The notes below the pieces were generated by a model. That model was not told where the DNA came from and searched no databases. It was given only the letters and a program-made list of their open reading frames with translations. From the NCBI GenBank assembly GCA_034620365.1, contig JAQGEQ010000192.1, positions 2,227,001 through 2,291,000 of the forward strand: a stretch of 64,000 bases of DNA, given 5' to 3'. The DNA is from Pegea sp. RAD2-039. Taxonomy: Eukaryota > Chordata > Thaliacea > Salpida > Salpidae. A program made the position numbers and the translations under genes. This document shows, piece after piece, positions 25,096 through 36,589 of this stretch. Within the stretch, counting starts at the first letter, position 1. The number at the start of each line of letters is the position of its first letter.

Positions 25096-27933
25096 GAAAT
25101 TCTCAACTTTCACCTGTTTGTCTCGTTGGCAAGGCGATGAGGCTAGTGAATATACTTCAGGTATGTTTCAATTTGTTTAAATGAATTTTAATCTTCTACC
25201 AAAGGTGTTATTAAAGTCTAAGATCTTAAATAGATTTTAGTTTATAACAGTATAAAAAATTCAATGATATATCTGACACAAAACATTTTAGTTGAATATT
25301 TATCACGAGTCATGAAAATTCGTTTGTTAAGTAGTATATGAATAAATAGAATTCCTAAAATTAAATTTATCTGACAAACTCATTTAAAAATAAAACGCAA
25401 CAAGATTAATGTGCAAAGTAAAGTAAACTTGCTAAAGTTAGTTGCTTAGACGTAAGGTTATGTTATAAGAAAAGGTAAACTTTTGAAAAATTGTATTTCA
25501 ATCTAAATTTAGCATTTGGTACAAAAATGAAATTACATTGATATTCAAAATTTTCTTGTATACATTATACCAATTTATTCGTTTTTGATTTTCACACTGC
25601 AATAAAACAACAATAAGTTTGCAAGATTATTCTAATCTAAAAAACGAAAATAAGTAATTGATAAACTTACTTTTAAGTAATAAAAAATCTGATAATTAAC
25701 AAGCAGAAATAGAAAATTCAGAAGATATTTTTTGTTTAAAAATCTATATTTTTATACACGAAAACATATTTTGTGAAATTAATGGAATATTTTCAGATTT
25801 TGTAAATTGTTGCTATAAAAAAGGATTGACACAAACTTCTACGAGTATGTGGAAAAAAAATCGAACAAATTCTCAGAAAGTATCCAAAACAAAATCTTCT
25901 CTTGATGAAAATAAAAGCAATAATCCTAAAATGTTTATCAATACCGAAAGATACTTGAATGGACTTTGTTCAAAAATTATGGATAAGCAGAAGTTTATGA
26001 GAGAATATAATATGATAATAAATTTCGATGTAAGAACAGATGAAAGTTTAAAAATCAAAAATCGCTCAGAAAACATCGATAATAAAATATCAGAAAAAAA
26101 TGTATCAACTTTTGATGAGTCTATAAAAGATGTTGAAACAAACTCTCTATTTCAAAAAAGAAAACCTATCAAAATTGACAGGGCTCAAACTACAAATGTT
26201 GCGTGGATGTTATCATCATATCAAAAACTTGTACCCTTAACTAAAGAACAATTTCCTAGAACAACTGATGGATACAGTTTTCAAGGCGAAGATCAAGTGA
26301 TGTGGATTTATAAAGACTCTAATAACTTTATTTACCCTAGAGTGGTTAAATTTAATGAGATAGTCGATCAAAAGATTTGTTCAGCTGAAAAAGAACCGTC
26401 AAAGCATGTTCAAGAGCTAACAGAACTTTTGCATAAGTCTTTTAAAGTGAGTTGTAATGAAATGTAACTAAACGTGAAAATTTAATTTTGTTTTTGATTG
26501 TTAGTTAATGATCCAGTTTTATCTTTATTCCAATATTTAGTTTGATATTTGTATAATTTTATAAGTTTATTAAAAAGTTATATCTTCAGTTGTAAGCTTG
26601 ATATTATAACTTGAATAATTTTTGCACAATTTCATAAGAATACAAAAAGTGTTGATAATAATACACCATGTAGAGCTTCTTGTAATTTAAACTTGTCTCG
26701 TACTTGCAATCGTTTTTACTAAATTACATGTAGCTGTTTTTAAATTTAAGTAAATAATGATTCATTTTACTCTATTATAGTTTGTATTTAAACAAATTTC
26801 TTAATTTACAGTTAAATGAAGGGTTTACAAACTACATGAAAAATGAAATAATTTCTGCTTTAGAAAACAGAGCTTTTCAATCATTTTCTCACAAAAATAA
26901 AGGTTTTGTATTTGTATTATCATTTGAATATTGTATGATGTAAGCAATTAACAGAAACTACTTTCTCCTAAATTATTTGAAATTGTAATAATTTACATAT
27001 GACAAATATTCGTTCAAGTTTGATTAATTTTTTCTGCAACTATTTTTTTGAATCATCCATTATTTAGAATATACAAATTAATTTAAGAAGTTTTCTTTTA
27101 ACTTTTACTGCTTATTTATTATTATAAAACTGATAAAACGATATAGTTTCAACAGTTTGATATTTTATTTAATTCTAGAGACTTTTTCAACCATCTCATG
27201 TTTTATTGATGATACAACAAAAACTAAACAAGAAACAGTTTTAAATCCAATTCTAAATGAAAGTAATCCAGGAAAACAGATGATCAGCTATAACAGTGAT
27301 CCGTTATACAATTCTCAGCTGAAGTACTCAGGCAAAGACGATCGACAAAAATTATTCCCAGAGATAAAACCAAGCTTTGACTACCAAACAACAAAAGAAA
27401 AGTTTCAAAACTTCCCAACTCTTCCATCTTTTAAAATGATTACAGCAGAATCTGTTGTTGGCAACAAGAAGTTTGAAACAGCTGTTCCCAATTTACAACC
27501 GATAAGCAAAACTGAAGTTAAAGACCTAAAAGTTACTTATTTACCGAAGCAGACTTCAAACAAAGAAGAGATGAAATCTTCAATTAAAAAAGCGAAAGCC
27601 TGTAGCGCTCATGATAAGCTTAAAAACATGATTGAAAGTAAATCAGTCAATCAAAATCATATTTTAAATAACAAGACAGAAAGATATAGTAAAGATCATT
27701 CGAACCAGCATCAAAGAATTGACTGCAAAGCTTCAATTTCAAAGATTAGGTGGCATGCTTCAACAGGTTCTCTTTATGTAAATAAAACAAAAATTCTTTT
27801 CAAAGAGTGCAAGAGTTTATCGTCTGTTAATCGGTCATTTACTAAGACTATTTATCCGAACAGCTCCCAAAAGCCGTCTTATGGAAGTATTATTTATTTA
27901 AAAAAGTTTAAAGACTTGAAAACTTCAAATTAA
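25096..27933 (+). CDS. Unrecognised hydrophilic protein, at least three coding exons
   Basis: Exons 25797-26446, 26812-26902 and 27179-27933 join in phase with good GT-AG sites (GTGAGT donor at 26447). From the ATG at 25847 the product is 481 residues. An upstream exon, 25096-25160, ends in a strong CAG|GTATGT donor and is also open in the matching phase. The coding region may therefore begin further upstream, or that exon may be 5' UTR. The protein is rich in Lys, Ser, Asn and Thr and mostly looks disordered. The one more ordered-looking block is about residues 115-200, with WMLSSYQKLVPL, QFPRTTDGYSF, QVMWIYKDSNNFIYP and HVQELTELLHKSF. There is no signal peptide, membrane helix or known catalytic motif. 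I do not recognise the family. A cytoskeletal or ciliary role would be only a guess. A direct repeat of about 194 bp sits in the first intron and again past the 3' end. Confidence 0.7.
25371..25563 (+). repeat. Direct repeat, copy A (about 193 bp)
   Basis: The sequence from CTGACAAACT to CTTGTATAC here is repeated in the same orientation at 28551-28744. Shared blocks include AACAAGATTAATGTG, AACTTGCTAAAGTT, TAGCATTTGGTA and ATTACATTGATATTCAAAAT. Small indels and substitutions separate the copies. Copy A lies in the intron between 25160 and 25797. No terminal inverted repeats or coding potential are seen, so it could be an old dispersed repeat or a local duplication. Confidence 0.85.
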
Positions 27934-28137
27934 AGTTTATTTTATTTCAATATTGCTGAATTGGTTTTTAATGAATTGAATCTGTTTAAGTACAGTCTTT
28001 TCAAGCGTTCAATTCATGAATGATAGTGCAGTACTAATCGATCATCTCAACTCTCTTTAATACACTTGAACTTATTTATTTTACTTTATTTAAAAGTTGA
28101 AATCTTAGTTTGAACGTTTTGTTTGTGAGTTGTGCAA

Positions 28138-28143
28138 AATAAA
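28138..28143 (+). terminator. Poly(A) signal AATAAA of the unrecognised 25-28 kb gene
   Basis: AATAAA lies about 205 bp after the stop codon at 27933 and before the second direct repeat. Confidence 0.35.
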
Positions 28144-28550
28144 ATATGTTTATGTCTTAGATACAAGTGAATTTAAAAGTCAATTTCAGACTAATCAATA
28201 AATGTTTGGTTAAAGAATAGAATTTAAAAGTGTCAAAATGTGTTGCTGAATATAATTCAATCCTTTCTTAGTTTTATAATTAAGTTTTTGAAGTACTTTA
28301 ACTCTAATAGAATAATTATTTGATATTTTTTTTATTTAAATTTCGTTTAGTTTACATTTTTTCCAACAAGTTTGAGTTTAAATTTGTTCATGGAAAATAT
28401 TAAAAAGTTTCTTATAAATAAATTAATAAAAACATGAGTTGAATAGAAATGTTTCTGTCATATTTCTTAGAAATTCTTTTTTATCTAGTTTCTATGAACG
28501 CATTTGTAGTAAAAGTTACTAAAATTAGAAAAACTTTCTAAAGGAAAGCA

Positions 28551-28744
28551 CTGACAAACTTTCTGCATTTAAAAATAAAACACAACAAGATTAATGTGAA
28601 ACGTAAGGTTAACTTGCTAAAGTTTAGACGTAAAACGATGTTGTAAGTAAAAATAAAGTTATCCAAAATTTTATTTCAATCTAAGTTTAGCATTTGGTAG
28701 TCACAAAAATACCATTACATTGATATTCAAAATTTACTTGTATA
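28551..28744 (+). repeat. Direct repeat, copy B (about 194 bp)
   Basis: Second copy of the repeat at 25371-25563, same orientation, about 600 bp past the stop codon of the gene that the pair flanks. The homology stops abruptly at both ends. Confidence 0.85.
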
Positions 28745-29920
28745 CCTAATTCAATTCAAAATATATTTTTAATAGTATTTTTCTATATCATCTCTATATC
28801 TTTTTAAAAAAAACTTTGATTATTTTTACAATAAAAGATTAAACTTTATGTTTACATGAAAACTTTTGATATTCTTTATTGACAAATGTTTTTAATGTGA
28901 GTATTGACATTTAAATAAACACTTTATATCAAACTTTAACTTTAGTGTATTTGTAAAAGTTTTAGAAAATAAAAGCTAAATTGAAGAAATATATGAAGAT
29001 ATTAAAAGATTATGATTTCATTTAAATTATGAAAATTAATAATTTTATACAGCTTTGCCTGATAAATTAAGTAAAATAATTTGCAACTAAGCAAAAAGAA
29101 TGATTATAGAAGATATTAAATCCATCATTTTTTTAATTTTAAAAGTAATTAAAGCTTTTACTTAAAAGGTTTTAGCGTTTAAAACAAATTTATGATATTA
29201 AAGGCATAGGTAAAGTTAATTCAACTTTATTAGATTTGGGAAAAAATATTCTTACATTTCAGTAACAGGTAATATAATTAAGAATTGTAATGATTGAAAT
29301 AAATTTTAATCTATTCTTCAACTAAAATCAACTTTATATATCTCCAAGTAGAATAGAAATACAGGTTGTTATGTTCAAACACTGTGTTACTAGAAATAAA
29401 TAGATAATGAGATATTTATAACATCGCTTAAATTTTTCAAAACAATACAAGTAATATTTTGTATAAATTTTATCTTAAGTTTACCAATCAATCTGTGGAA
29501 GATTTTTATCAGCTAGCAAACCACTTTGGTGTGTCAAGTTAAGATGTTCTAGTTACCAATACGTCTTCAGAAAGATCATTTAAAGAATTTAATGAAAGTT
29601 AATATAGGCAATAATTTATTTATCATATCTTTAGATTTAGATTTGATACTGAAAATAGATTTAAAGGCATCACTTAAAATAGTTTCCAAAGTGACGATAA
29701 ACATCTATTCATCCGGCTATCTGATTATTTGTATCGAGTTGAAAGTTAAACCAAAAAGAACCTAAAACTTAAACAGTTTTATGCTAACCACGGCATGACA
29801 CTTAATAATAAATTAAAACGTTAAATTATTATTTTTATCTATTATTATTTTTTGTACCAGAAACCACTTAATGATATTAATAATACTAAATGCATTATCA
29901 ACCTTATATATTATCATTAT
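28745..29920. other. AT-rich intergenic DNA
   Basis: No coding exon, RNA gene or further copy of the direct repeat was found here. Confidence 0.5.
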
Positions 29921-31025
29921 ATGTATTTATTTATTACAATAAATGCGAAGAAGGGTACCTGAAGAGAGTACCTCTCGCTAACATACATTCTCACAAATAA
30001 CATCTATTCAGTCAAAAATATAGAAAGTAAAAGATGTAACACATGGCATTTCAGTAGTCCTCAAAGCATATAACAGGGAACAATTACATAGAATGTTAAT
30101 AATATAAAAAAGATAAAAAAATCATAGTTTAGAAATGACAATGTTGGTAATATTATAACAGTTCAACTTCTTTTTGAACAACGCGAGCGACTCCGAGATG
30201 ACAATGTCTGATGGCAGCTAGTTCAATATACTAATTGTGCGGTATGAGAAAACATTTGCTCTGACCAATGTACCAGGTGATATAGGTTTATTAAGATGTA
30301 ATGTGTGTCGTCTGAGCTGATATAACTTGAGGAAAGGACTAATGGAAAAGAAATCATCAAACTGAATGTCAATTAAATTGTGGATAATTTCGAAAATAGG
30401 AATTAAGTCGTATTTAATCCGTCGGATTTCCAAAGTATCTAAATTGAAGAGACTGAGACGATGTTTATAACTATCATATTTAATATTAAGTTTCCTACAT
30501 ACTAATCTTGTAAATGTGGCCTGAACAGATTCAATTTTTTTGATATCACTAACTTGATATGGCATCAATGCACTAACATTGTATTCAAGAATTGGACTTA
30601 CGTACAATTTGAAAAGATTGATAAAAAGCATAGATCCTTAGAATTAAAGGTCTTTATAATAAGGAAGACAAGGTTGATTGATTTTCCAAAGAATTTGGAA
30701 ACATAATTGCGCCATTTAAAGTCACATGATAGAGTAATGCCAAGGTCTAGGACCGAAGATACTCGTTGAATAATAAATCTATTGATGGAATATTGGTTCA
30801 AGGAATTTACCGCTGGTTTACGAGAAAAAGTTAAAAGTTCAGACTTTGTGGGCTGGATTCTGAGCTGCCAGTTCGTAGACCAGTTTTCTACAGTGTGTAG
30901 TGCAGTTTGAAGTTTTGAAGGATTACAAAATAATAGCTTGATATCATCTGCATACACAAACATTCTGACATCATCTACTGCTACTAGTCTTCTGATGAGG
31001 TCTTCGTATATATTCTTTTCAACAG
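29921..31025 (-). mobile_element. 5'-truncated non-LTR retrotransposon (CR1/Jockey-like LINE), 3' part of reverse transcriptase and 3' UTR
   Basis: On the minus strand, 31025-30598 encodes the reverse-transcriptase palm with the catalytic FVYADDIKLL motif, followed by the thumb-like NWQLRIQPTKSELLTFSRK region. A shift of frame near 30630 leads into LFKLYVSPILEYN and the conserved VQATFTR...LNLDTLEIRRIKYDL tail seen at the C-terminus of CR1/L2/Jockey-type polymerases. The coding part ends at about 30218, and a 3' UTR of about 290 bp runs to 29921, where the sequence becomes short A/T-rich repeats. Everything upstream of the YADD block is missing, the usual result of incomplete reverse transcription. 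The frameshift makes it inactive. The clade is inferred from motif style only. Confidence 0.85.
29954..29972 (-). ncRNA. Hairpin in the 3' UTR of the LINE (copy 1)
   Basis: GGTAC and GTACC pair around a nine-base loop (CTGAAGAGA on the plus strand). The same hairpin in the second copy, at 43855-43873, has GGTGC and GCACC around an identical loop, so the fourth base pair changes from A-T to G-C on both sides. It is probably part of the 3'-end RNA structure read by the element's own reverse transcriptase. It is an RNA structural element, not a separate gene. Confidence 0.5.
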
Positions 31026-31520
31026 TAAGAGATAATTTTGAATAATTTTACCATTAAGTATAAATCTATATGCATAAAGGTCATTTTAAAATTATATAAG
31101 TTTAAGCATCCACCAATTAAATTTCATACCTATGGAAATAAAGAAGTTTTCTTTAGCTGCTGACAATTTTAATCAAAAATCTTGAAACTTGTACAAAAAT
31201 AAAACTAGAATTATAGTTTGATATTATCTTTTTTCATAAGATGACAAAAGAACATTTTTATTTTGTTATTTTGTAAGGAATTCATTTTTATTTTTAAGAA
31301 ATCAATTTAAGTTTTGCAGAATATATTTGTTTTACAAATATGGAAACCATATTGATGATAGAATTTTTTATCATTTTGATTTTAATAAAATATTAGGCAT
31401 TGAAAATTTGTTGTGTTAAATAATGAACATTAAATCAGTAATAAAAACACAAGTGCGTTTACACTTCTCGTAAATTGCTTTCAAGTGTGATAAAAATATC
31501 TAATCATTGTACAGCCTCTT
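31026..31520. other. AT-rich DNA between the LINE and PNKP
   Basis: No gene seen. A polypyrimidine tract ending in a splice acceptor (AG at 31527-31528) lies 1 nt before the PNKP start codon. Confidence 0.5.
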
Positions 31521-31529
31521 TTTTTAAGC

Positions 31530-34500
31530 ATGAAAATAATTTTGTCATCTAAAACTAACCTGCATAGTGGAATTTATTTACCTGATGGAGAACCTGTTGT
31601 TATCGGACGAAATAAAACTACCAAAATTGTTGACATTAGGTGTTCAAGGTATACAATAAAAATAGTTTCTAATAGAAGCATTTATTGTTATAAAACTTTG
31701 ACTGATATTATGAACTAAATTTTTAATTTTATTTATCATATATTTATATCTACTTGGATGTATATTTAAAAGTTTAAATCTTCATAAACTTTAAGATAAA
31801 TTTAATAAATGGTAATCAATTGTTTTTAGATAAAAGTATTTTTATGTCTTCAATCTAATGATGAATATTTGATGTATAAAAAAGTTAAAGATTGTTTACT
31901 CTTTTACATAATTGTCCACTTTAATTGTCAATATATTCTCATTGATTATGTAATTATATAAATAAATGATTAGCAAAAGCCTTTAGAAAAAATATATAAA
32001 GCTTTTTAATTAAAATAAATTTAAAGTCACATATTATTTATTGATTTATTTAATGCATGGTTGTAGATAACCAGTTACATAGCTTTTAAAGTTAACACAG
32101 AATAATATAACTGTAGAAAAGTAATGAAAAGGTTTCTAGCACCACAGTTTAACTTAATTACTATAAAAAGAATTAAGAACAATGCAAAAGCATAATTCAA
32201 TATAAGTTATGAATCAAAAATACAAAATAAATTCACAAAATGAAGATTATATATGATCTTGCAGAAAATCTGAAAGTTTTTATTTTTTTACTTTAAACCT
32301 ATGATTATTCTAAATATAATGATTCAATTACAGGAATCAACTGCAATTAACAGCTGATTATTCAGCAAAACATGTAAATGTGAAGAATTTAGCATCTTTT
32401 TATGCAATGGTTGGTGAAAGAAGGATTGAAAAGGGAGAAATGTGTCAGATGAAGATTGGAGATACATTAACAGTAGTTGGAAAAGATTTTCCTCATCAGT
32501 TAATTATTGAAGATGTCATGGAAAAAGGTTTATTTTTAAATTTTTCTTTCTATGGACTATTGTTTTCTTTTCAGATGGAGAACCGGTAAAAAAGAAAAGA
32601 AAGATTTCTTCTGTTGAGAAAAGTGTGGATGGTAAGTTAACATTTCAAATTTTACTTGACAAATGATTAGAAATAAAAAGTTTTAATTTTGATGGTTTCA
32701 ACATATTAACCAATCTAAGTATTATTACTGAATATTAATTTAAAATATTAATCAACACCCAGAAATATTATAACTAATAGTTTAATTAACATATAAAATA
32801 AAAACACATTTCTCAAATTTCTGCATTAAGTAATTTATAAGATTATTAAATAAAAATTTTAATGATGTATAATTCAAATTGTTCTTATTATTAAATGAAA
32901 ATAATAAATATTTTGTTTTATATAAAAGCTTTAAATTTATGTAAGCAATTGAAATAAAAATTGTACAAGTAGTTCATGATTACTATTCAGATAGCATAAA
33001 AGTCTTTTTAAAATATTTGTAGCTGATTTGATGAATTCTTCATCAGAAGGGTTAGGTGGTTGGAAGAAAATTAACGATGAATTATTAGTTTATGAGAGTA
33101 AAGATTTAAAACATTCATCAAAAATTGCCTCTTTCGATTTGGATGGAACAATTATCACCACGAAATCAGGTTGCTCACAAATTCAAACATCAACTAGAGT
33201 ATGATTTATATAAAATATTTGCTTCAGGTAAAAAGTTTCCAGTTGATAAAGAAGATTGGATGATTATGTTGAGTGAGATTCCTGAAAAACTTAAACAACT
33301 TCATAAAGATGGTATCAAAAACTGCGCAGAAAAATTTATCTTAACTTTCTATATTTAAAGGATTTAAATTAGTTTTAATAACCAATCAAAAAGGTGTTTC
33401 AACTGGTCAAACAAAAGAAGAAGATCTGAAAACAAAAATTGAAGCAATTATTTGTCATCTGAAGATGCCGTTTCAGGTGATTCTTCACTAGAATCTACTT
33501 TTTATACAAACTAAATATTTTCAGCAATCAATTCAAACTTTTTAATCTGTTTTAAAGTTTCTAATTTTTAAACTGAAGTTTTATTGGCTTAAAATTATCT
33601 ATTTTAGGTTTTAGCATCTATTAAAGGTGGTAAATATCGTAAACCAAATGTTGGTACGTTTAATTGGTTACAAGCGAAAGGAAATGGTTCAATTCTACTT
33701 GATAAAGATCAATTCTTTTATGTTGGGGATGCTGCTGGAAGACCAAAGAATTGGAATCCTGGAAAAAAGAAGGATTTCAGCTGTAGTGACAGGTAAGTCA
33801 TTAAAACATTTTTATTCTTTCATTTCAATCAATATTAAAAAGTTCAAAGTATGAATGAAAGTTCATAATAAATAATTTAGAAACATTTTTAGATTATTTG
33901 CAATCAATATCAGTTGCAAGTTTTATACGCCGGAAGAATTCTTTCTTTCACAAAAAGAAGCCAAATTTGAAATGCCTAAATTTGATCCGGTACAAATTTA
34001 CTTTTTATTAAAATAAATTTCCATCAATTCAAATATTAATATTTAATTGAAATAAGGATTATGAAAAGTTGACCTTTTGTTTGTACCAAAAATAATTAAA
34101 TAAATTCATTCACAAAAATCAATCTAATAAAGATCTTCTTTCTATCCTAAAAGAAATCTTCGGTGAAAAGAAAACCTTTTGTTACTTAGAAAAGATGTTT
34201 TTTCGACTTGTAGTCAATTTTTTTTATATTTATTATCTTTTTTTGTAAACTTTTTAACTCTCTGCAACCTGTTTCATTTTAATTAAGTTTATTTTTTCAA
34301 ATATTTTTTTTATTATTTGTAAGCGCAATATTAAAAGCGACGAGACCTTAGTGAAATGTTCGACATTCGACAAAGAAGTTGAAATTAATAAAAAAGAGCA
34401 AGAACTCATCATATTTGTCGGTTCTCCAGCTTGTAAGTAACTCTTTTTCTATTCTTATATTTCAAATTGACAAAAAATTATTATTTTAAGGTGGAAAATC

Positions 34501-35173
34501 AACTTTTGCAAACGAGCATATAAATCGGAAGAAATATTCAATTATTAATAGGGTAAAACTGAATTTAATTAATTTTTCTCGTTCAACGATTGAAAAAACA
34601 ACAATTGATTTTTCAGGATATTTTGAAAACTCAACAGAAATGTGTTGCTGCTTGTGAAGCAGCTTTATCTAGCGGTAAAAGTTGTGTCATTGATAATACA
34701 AATCCTGATGAAGATTCAAGAAAGAGGTCAGTTTCAAATGTGTTTAGTTAATTTCTTAATTGAATCAAATTTCAGATACATAGACCTTGCAAAGAAGTTT
34801 ACAGTTCCTTGCAGATGTTTTCATTTTGATATGGATATAGAACAAGTTTTCCATAATAACAAGTAAGATAATATCAAATAAAATTCATCAAATAGATGAT
34901 TAATTTCGAAATAAAACTATTTTACAATTTAATCAGAAAATGTTAAGCAAATTTCATATTATTTTGAAGAAAATTGAAACTTTGGTTTGTAGGTTTCGTG
35001 TTTTGACTAAAGTCAAACATGATTTAGTGTCACCTATGGTAATTTACTCATATCGAAAAAAGCACGTCACCCCCAAACTTTCAGAAGGCTTTCAAGAGAT
35101 TCTACAAATCAACTTTGTACCGAAATTTGCTAACCAGGAATTTAAAGATTTATATTATAAATTCTTAGCATAA
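31530..35173 (+). CDS. PNKP: Bifunctional polynucleotide kinase 3'-phosphatase
   Basis: Thirteen exons: 31530-31648, 32334-32527, 32575-32631, 33023-33169, 33228-33311, 33361-33476, 33608-33792, 33893-33989, 34324-34432, 34491-34552, 34617-34726, 34776-34862 and 34993-35173. All keep phase and give 515 residues (human PNKP 521). The enzyme restores 3'-OH and 5'-phosphate ends at DNA breaks for base-excision, single-strand-break and end-joining repair in the nucleus. Residues 1-104 form the FHA domain (IGRNKTTKIVDIRCSRNQLQL), which in relatives binds phospho-XRCC1/XRCC4. A basic nuclear-localisation motif, PVKKKRK, sits at about 108-114. The phosphatase has the HAD nucleophile motif FDLDGT (D162, D164), the ITNQKG motif, and VGDAAGRPKNW. 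The kinase has Walker A GSPACGKST (366-374), the INRD motif and IDNTNPD. An intron splits Walker A at its cysteine codon. No key residue is missing, so the gene looks functional. AATAAA lies 45 bp after the stop. Confidence 0.96.
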
Positions 35174-35217
35174 TCTCATAATCACTGATATAATATATAT
35201 AGACTCGTTTTAAATTG

Positions 35218-35223
35218 AATAAA
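35218..35223 (+). terminator. Poly(A) signal AATAAA of PNKP
   Basis: AATAAA starts 45 bp after the PNKP stop codon. Confidence 0.5.
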
Positions 35224-36589
35224 ATCTTTATGAGATAACTTTGTTATTCACTCTATAATCTGATTAAGTGGAAAATACAATTATAATGTTAAAGATTCCT
35301 TTTTCTAAGTCTTCTTAACCATACAAATTGATCTAATTAATATTCTAAGGTTTAAGGCATTTATGCAAGGAAACTTTACAGAACAGATGTGTTAGAAATC
35401 CAAATCCTCTTATCATAAACATCTTTAAAATGTTCAAGCAATTACTTATCAACTTTATTTTTTGGTCACACAAAACTACAACTTCATCATTAGATATTTA
35501 CATGGACGAAAAAGTATCAAAAAAATGATGCAGCAAATGTTTGGAAAGTAAAAAAAAACATAAAAACTGATTTTGCAAAAGTTTTAAAAATAATTGAATT
35601 GCATTAAACAATGATGTAGATTAGATCTGTATAAATTCTGATCTAAAAGATTGCAAAATATAAAAGCCGAAACGGTTCTACCCAAATATGATTAAGTTGG
35701 TGGAAAGTTTTTGTTTCTAGATCGTTTTGTCAAAGTACTTTGGCAAATATAAAATAATTATTTCATCTGTATCAGGTTTGATTGAAAAATAAAAAAAGAC
35801 ACAAATTTTTGATGTAAAAATTACGAGGTGATATTAGAGGCCAGCTCAGCTAGACTAGCTGGTCAATTGATTTAGCAGTAAGTATATGATTGAAAAAAAA
35901 TGTAGAATCAGTAAGAACCAAAAACAGTTTTTGATTTGAATAAAACAGTTTTGAAAAACTGAACTAAACCAAAATCACAAGCAAGTAACCGTTTGAGATG
36001 TTGACACAATGAAAATGTTGAGTGTTAATGTTGAAAGTCGATAAATCTGTATGAAGCTACAAAAAGATGAGACCTAGACGGATAGCAGCAAAATAATCAA
36101 CAGTATTAAATGCCTTCGACAAAAATTTAAGATATTTTAAGCTAAAAAACATCAGATATAGAAATAAAAAGCGATGAAGGGTTTTAATAAGTTGTAGAAA
36201 TATGAAACATGTAAAATTTGAACAAGCTTTCTGTCACTAAATGATGATTCTAAAAAATATGTTTAGAGGTTATGAGGAAATTGTTGAACAAATGAGGTTG
36301 GTAGTATTTGGCTTACAAAGCAATTTAGCAACAAAAAAATAGTTTTAACAAAATTGTTTCATTATTAAAAAGGTAAAAAAAAATTTGAGTAAATTTCAAA
36401 AAAGTATTCAATAAATTAACAAAAAATAAACAAAGAATTTGATTTTGTACAAAATTTTACAAACAAATAAAAAAAGTTGAAACTTTTGATGGGGTTTGGG
36501 TTTGTATAAATACAGTGAAACAAGTATATGGCACCTAAGCTGACAGTGGGCTTCTTCAAAGTCTTCTATCAATAAATAACATCAATTAA
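35224..36589. other. Intergenic DNA between two convergent genes
   Basis: PNKP ends on the plus strand and the zinc-finger gene ends on the minus strand, so this stretch holds their 3' flanks. No coding exon is seen. Confidence 0.5.
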
